From Streptomyces sp. Tu6071 (lineage in GTDB: Bacteria; Actinomycetota; Actinomycetes; Streptomycetales; Streptomycetaceae): a stretch of 64,000 bases of DNA. Location: positions 2,503,445 to 2,567,444 of the forward strand of contig NZ_CM001165.1 in assembly GCF_000213055.1 (NCBI RefSeq). Direction: 5' to 3'. Below the pieces are notes generated by a model. It worked only from the letters and a program-made list of their open reading frames with translations. It was not told the DNA's origin and did not search any database. A program made the position numbers and the translations under genes. This document shows positions 61,202 through 64,000 of this stretch, piece after piece; position 1 is the stretch's first letter, and each line of letters begins with the position of its first letter.

Positions 61202-62476
61202 ATGAACCGCCCCGCGAGACTCCGCACCCGGAAGACCGTGCGGAACACCACGGTCGCCGCTGCCTCGATCGCCGCCATGGTCGTCATCGCCGCCTGCGGC
61301 GGCTCCGGCGGCGGGGGCGTCTCCGCCGACAAGAAGCAGACCCTCACGGTCTGGGGCATGGGCGCCGAGGGCGAGAAGCTCGCCGACATCGCCAAGACCT
61401 ACGAGAAGTCGCACCCGAACATCACCGTCAAGGTGACTCCGGTCGGCTGGGACGTCGCGCACCAGAAGCTCGTCTCCGCCGCCGCCGCGAGCAAGCTCCC
61501 CGACATCGCGCAGATGGGCGGGAGCTACATGGGCGAGTTCTCCGAGCTGGGCGTCCTGGAGCCGGTCGACACGAAGACCTTCCACGAGAAGGACTTCTTC
61601 CCGGCCTCCTGGAAGCAGGGCGTCGTGGACGACACGGCGTACGGCGTGCCGTGGTACGTCGACACGCGCGTCGTCTACTACCGCACGGACCTCGCCAAGA
61701 AGGCCGGGATCACCGAGGCGCCCAAGACGTGGAAGGACATGAAGGCCCTCGCCACCGCGTACCAGAAGCAGGCCGGTACGCGGTGGGGCCTCTCGATCCA
61801 GCCCTCCGGCACCGACACGGTGCAGAGCTTCTACCCCTTCCTGTACTCGGCGGGCGGCCAGATCGTCAGCGACGACGGCAAGAAGGCCGTCGTCAACAGC
61901 CCCGAGGCGGTCCGCGCGCTCACGGAGTACGGCACGTACTTCAGCAAGGGCCTCGCGAAGAAGAGCGTCACGCCCGGCTACGACGTGCTCAAGGACTTCG
62001 ACAGCGGCTCCGTGCCGATGTTCTTCTCCGGCCCCTGGCAGATCAGCTCGATCAACCAGACGCACCCGAACCTCAAGGGCAAGTGGGGCATCACGACGGT
62101 GCCGCGCGACGAGTCCGCGACCTCGATGGCCGGCGGCTCCTCGCTCGTCATCTCCAAGGACAGCGACCACAAGGCCGCCGCCACGGACTTCGTGAAGTAC
62201 CTGACGAGCGCCAAGGGCCAGACCGAGTTCTACAAGGCGAGCGGCGACCTCCCGGCCCGCACCTCCGCCTGGGACAGCGGCGAGCTCGCGACCGACAAGA
62301 ACCTCCAGACCTTCCGCACGCAGGTCGAGAACTCGAAGACCTCGCCCGCGCTCGCGAAGTGGTCGGAGATCTCCTCGAAGGTCGACGACGCGATCGAGCA
62401 GGTCACCCAGGGCAAGGCGAGCGCCAAGTCGGCCCTGGACAAGGCCCAGTCCGAGATCGAAAGCCTCCTGGGGTAA
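61202..62476 (+). CDS. Sugar ABC transporter substrate-binding lipoprotein
   Basis: A 424-residue family 1 extracellular solute-binding protein. Lipoprotein signal peptide (RKTVRNTTVAAASIAAMVV), lipobox IAA-Cys32, short Gly-rich linker. The mature protein starts LTVWGMGAEGEKLADIAKTYE; family words include TQLAQMGGSYMGEF-like QMGGSYMGEFSELG, WYVDTRVVYYRTDLAKKAG, KTWKDMKALA, and FFSGPWQISSI. The start ATG 61202 has aaggaggagcacgtc upstream. It is followed by two permeases, the first 7 bp downstream. The ATPase is not in the operon as seen, so it likely uses a shared MsiK-type ATPase, as in other Streptomyces sugar importers. Confidence 0.93.
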   Translation: MNRPARLRTRKTVRNTTVAAASIAAMVVIAACGGSGGGGVSADKKQTLTVWGMGAEGEKLADIAKTYEKSHPNITVKVTPVGWDVAHQKLVSAAAASKLPDIAQMGGSYMGEFSELGVLEPVDTKTFHEKDFFPASWKQGVVDDTAYGVPWYVDTRVVYYRTDLAKKAGITEAPKTWKDMKALATAYQKQAGTRWGLSIQPSGTDTVQSFYPFLYSAGGQIVSDDGKKAVVNSPEAVRALTEYGTYFSKGLAKKSVTPGYDVLKDFDSGSVPMFFSGPWQISSINQTHPNLKGKWGITTVPRDESATSMAGGSSLVISKDSDHKAAATDFVKYLTSAKGQTEFYKASGDLPARTSAWDSGELATDKNLQTFRTQVENSKTSPALAKWSEISSKVDDAIEQVTQGKASAKSALDKAQSEIESLLG

Positions 62477-62482
62477 GCGGTC

Positions 62483-63466
62483 ATGAGCAGCACGGCAGAC
62501 ACGGCCGCCCCGGCGGCCACGCAGGGCCCGCCCGCCCCCGCCTCGCGCGGGGGCCGGGGGGCCGGGCCCGCCCGCCGGGGCGGTTCGGTGCGCACGCACC
62601 ACCTGGCGGGCTGGCTCTTCTCCACCCCGTTCCTCGTCCTCTTCGCCGTCTTCATGGCGCTGCCGATCGTCGCGACGCTCCTCATGAGCTTCACCGACTT
62701 CGGCCTCGCCAACGTGACGCACCCCTTCGACGCGAAGTTCATCGGCCTCGACAACTACGTCAACCTCTTCCAGGACGACAAGTTCCTGAAGTCCCTGTTC
62801 AACACGGGGTACTTCGTGGTCGTCGGAGTGCCCGTCACGATCACCGCCGGGCTGCTCGTCGCGGTCCTGCTCAACAACGGCATCGACCGCGCGCGGACCT
62901 TCTTCCGGGTCGGTTTCTACGCGCCCGTCGTGACCACGATCGTCGCGGTGGCCGTCGTGTGGCGCTTCGTGCTCGATCCGAGCGACGGGCTCGTGGCCGG
63001 GCTCTTCGACGCGGTCGGGCTCACCTCGCCCGACTTCCTCGGCAACGAGCACCTCGCGATGCCGTCCATGATCGCGATGGCGGTGTGGCGCAACGTCGGC
63101 AACGTCATGGTGCTGCTCATCGCGGGCCTCCAGGCGATCCCGCAGGAAGTGCGCGAGGCCGCGAAGCTCGACGGCGCGGGCGCCTTCCAGGAGCTGCGCA
63201 GGATCACGGTCCCGCTCCTGCGCCCGACGCTGCTCTACTCGACCGTCATCACCACGATCGGCTTCCTCAACGTCTTCGAGGAACCCTTCGTGATGACGCA
63301 GGGCGGCCCCAACAACAGCACCCTCACCGTGTCGCTGGACATGTACAAGGAAGGCTTCAACTTCTTCCACATGGGCTACGCGAGCGCGATGGCGTACGTC
63401 CTCTTCATTGTGATCATGGCCATCACGGTGCTCCAGCTCCGACTGCTGAAGGACAACACGAAGTGA
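62483..63466 (+). CDS. Sugar ABC transporter permease (MalF-like)
   Basis: A 327-residue permease. A Pro/Gly/Arg-rich cytoplasmic N-terminus (about 45 residues) precedes the first helix (WLFSTPFLVLFAVFMALPIVATLLM). Six helices; the EAA-like coupling motif is EAAKLDGAGAFQELRRITVPLLRPT. Start ATG 62483 follows agcggtc. The stop overlaps the next permease start in a GTGA arrangement. Confidence 0.93.
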   Translation: MSSTADTAAPAATQGPPAPASRGGRGAGPARRGGSVRTHHLAGWLFSTPFLVLFAVFMALPIVATLLMSFTDFGLANVTHPFDAKFIGLDNYVNLFQDDKFLKSLFNTGYFVVVGVPVTITAGLLVAVLLNNGIDRARTFFRVGFYAPVVTTIVAVAVVWRFVLDPSDGLVAGLFDAVGLTSPDFLGNEHLAMPSMIAMAVWRNVGNVMVLLIAGLQAIPQEVREAAKLDGAGAFQELRRITVPLLRPTLLYSTVITTIGFLNVFEEPFVMTQGGPNNSTLTVSLDMYKEGFNFFHMGYASAMAYVLFIVIMAITVLQLRLLKDNTK

Positions 63467-64000
63467 GCGCCACGACACCGGCCCCGCGCCGTACCCCCAG
63501 CGACCCCGGAACGCACGCGACGAAGGCCCCGGGCCACGATCCCGGCCACGACGCGGGCCAGGACCCGGGACGCCCGCGCGTGCCGCGGACCCCGCTGAGC
63601 GAGCGGCTGCGCAAGCCCCTCACGTACGTCGCCCTCTCGATCGGCCTGCTGATCATGGCCGCGCCGTTCCTGTGGATGGCGCTCTCGGCCTTCAAGACCG
63701 ACGAGGAGCTGGGCGGTTCCAAGACCGTCTGGATTCCCTCGGAGTGGACGCTCGACCAGTTCCGCGCGCTGCTCGACAAGCTCGACCTGCCGCTGTACTT
63801 CATGAACTCCGTGGTTGTCGCGGTGCTCGTGACCGTCTGCAACCTGGTCTTCTGCTCGATGCTCGGCTACGCGCTCGCGAAGCTCGACTTCTTCGGCCGC
63901 AACAAGGTCTTCGCACTCGTGCTCGCCGCGCTCATGGTGCCGGGCAACCTGATGCTGCTGCCGATGTACGTGCTGATGAACAAGCTGGACCTGCTCGACA
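63463..64000 (+). CDS. Sugar ABC transporter permease (MalG-like), cut by window edge
   Basis: A partial permease starting at GTG 63463, in a 4-bp overlap with the preceding permease stop, and running off the right edge (179 codons visible). A Pro/His/Asp-rich leader with GHDPGHDAGQDPG repeats precedes the first helix (YVALSIGLLIMAAPFLWMALSAFKT), then LDLPLYFMNSVVVAVLVTVCN and the helix-3 region FALVLAALMVPGNLMLLPMYVLMN, which is typical of MalG-type permeases. The rest of the operon is outside the window. Confidence 0.9.
   Translation, partial: MSATTPAPRRTPSDPGTHATKAPGHDPGHDAGQDPGRPRVPRTPLSERLRKPLTYVALSIGLLIMAAPFLWMALSAFKTDEELGGSKTVWIPSEWTLDQFRALLDKLDLPLYFMNSVVVAVLVTVCNLVFCSMLGYALAKLDFFGRNKVFALVLAALMVPGNLMLLPMYVLMNKLDLLD

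Overview
The window is very GC-rich, with G or C in nearly every third codon position, frequent GTG starts, many 4-bp stop/start overlaps, and gene families typical of Streptomyces: paired XRE regulator and DUF397 genes, mycothiol biosynthesis, DivIVA-type proteins, and tandem oligopeptide ABC operons. It reads as chromosomal core DNA from a Streptomyces or close relative. There are no rRNA or tRNA genes, no insertion sequence, no prophage and no CRISPR array. The gene content and order from about 0.4 to 49 kb recall, from memory, the Mycobacterium tuberculosis stretch Rv1165-Rv1224 (typA, lpqW, mshB, a small membrane protein, fdxC, dapC, dapE, LOG, folP2, a DivIVA-like protein, tagA, DUF3117, O-methyltransferase, sigE, rseA, htrA, tatB), so much of the window is an ancient actinobacterial backbone with Streptomyces insertions.

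Region by region. 0-5.3 kb: cell-envelope stress block sigE-rseA-htrA-tatB on the minus strand, with a divergent O-methyltransferase that appears to start at ATT. 5.3-9.3 kb: DUF3117, an enoyl-CoA hydratase, tagA with a DivIVA-domain protein, folP2 and a small secreted protein. 9.5-12 kb: an XRE regulator with two DUF397 proteins, facing an uncharacterised Cys-rich gene pair. 12-18 kb: LOG, dapE, a muramidase-like membrane protein, a small secreted protein, dapC and a 7Fe ferredoxin. 18-24 kb: a GNAT/SirB1-like pair and a four-gene ABC-2 transporter plus two-component operon. 24-31.5 kb: a peptidoglycan-binding-domain membrane protein, a DUF6113 protein with mshB, a small membrane protein, an S9 peptidase and a polytopic membrane protein.

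31.7-43.7 kb: two tandem five-gene oligopeptide ABC transporter operons of the same order (binding protein, two permeases, two ATPases), clearly paralogous, in a place that by synteny with typA resembles the S. coelicolor bldK neighbourhood. 44.4-49 kb: typA (bipA) and an LpqW-like lipoprotein with a long repetitive insertion.

49-61 kb is accessory: a RibD-like reductase, a MarR/isochorismatase pair, a LacI regulator, divergent SDR/TetR and AraC/DUF2000 pairs, an acetyltransferase, a secreted chorismate mutase, and an RsbW-like ATPase followed directly by an orphan coding remnant. Several unusually long gene-poor stretches lie here. 59.6-64 kb: a CE7-type esterase divergent from a carbohydrate ABC transporter operon that runs off the right edge. 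Its promoter region has a 10-bp perfect inverted repeat that contains a 14-mer almost identical to one just upstream of the LacI gene about 10 kb away, which suggests that this LacI protein controls the transporter.

Bidirectional or operon-end terminators are marked where long hairpins could be read directly. Start sites, family assignments and synteny were judged by eye; no database search was run.
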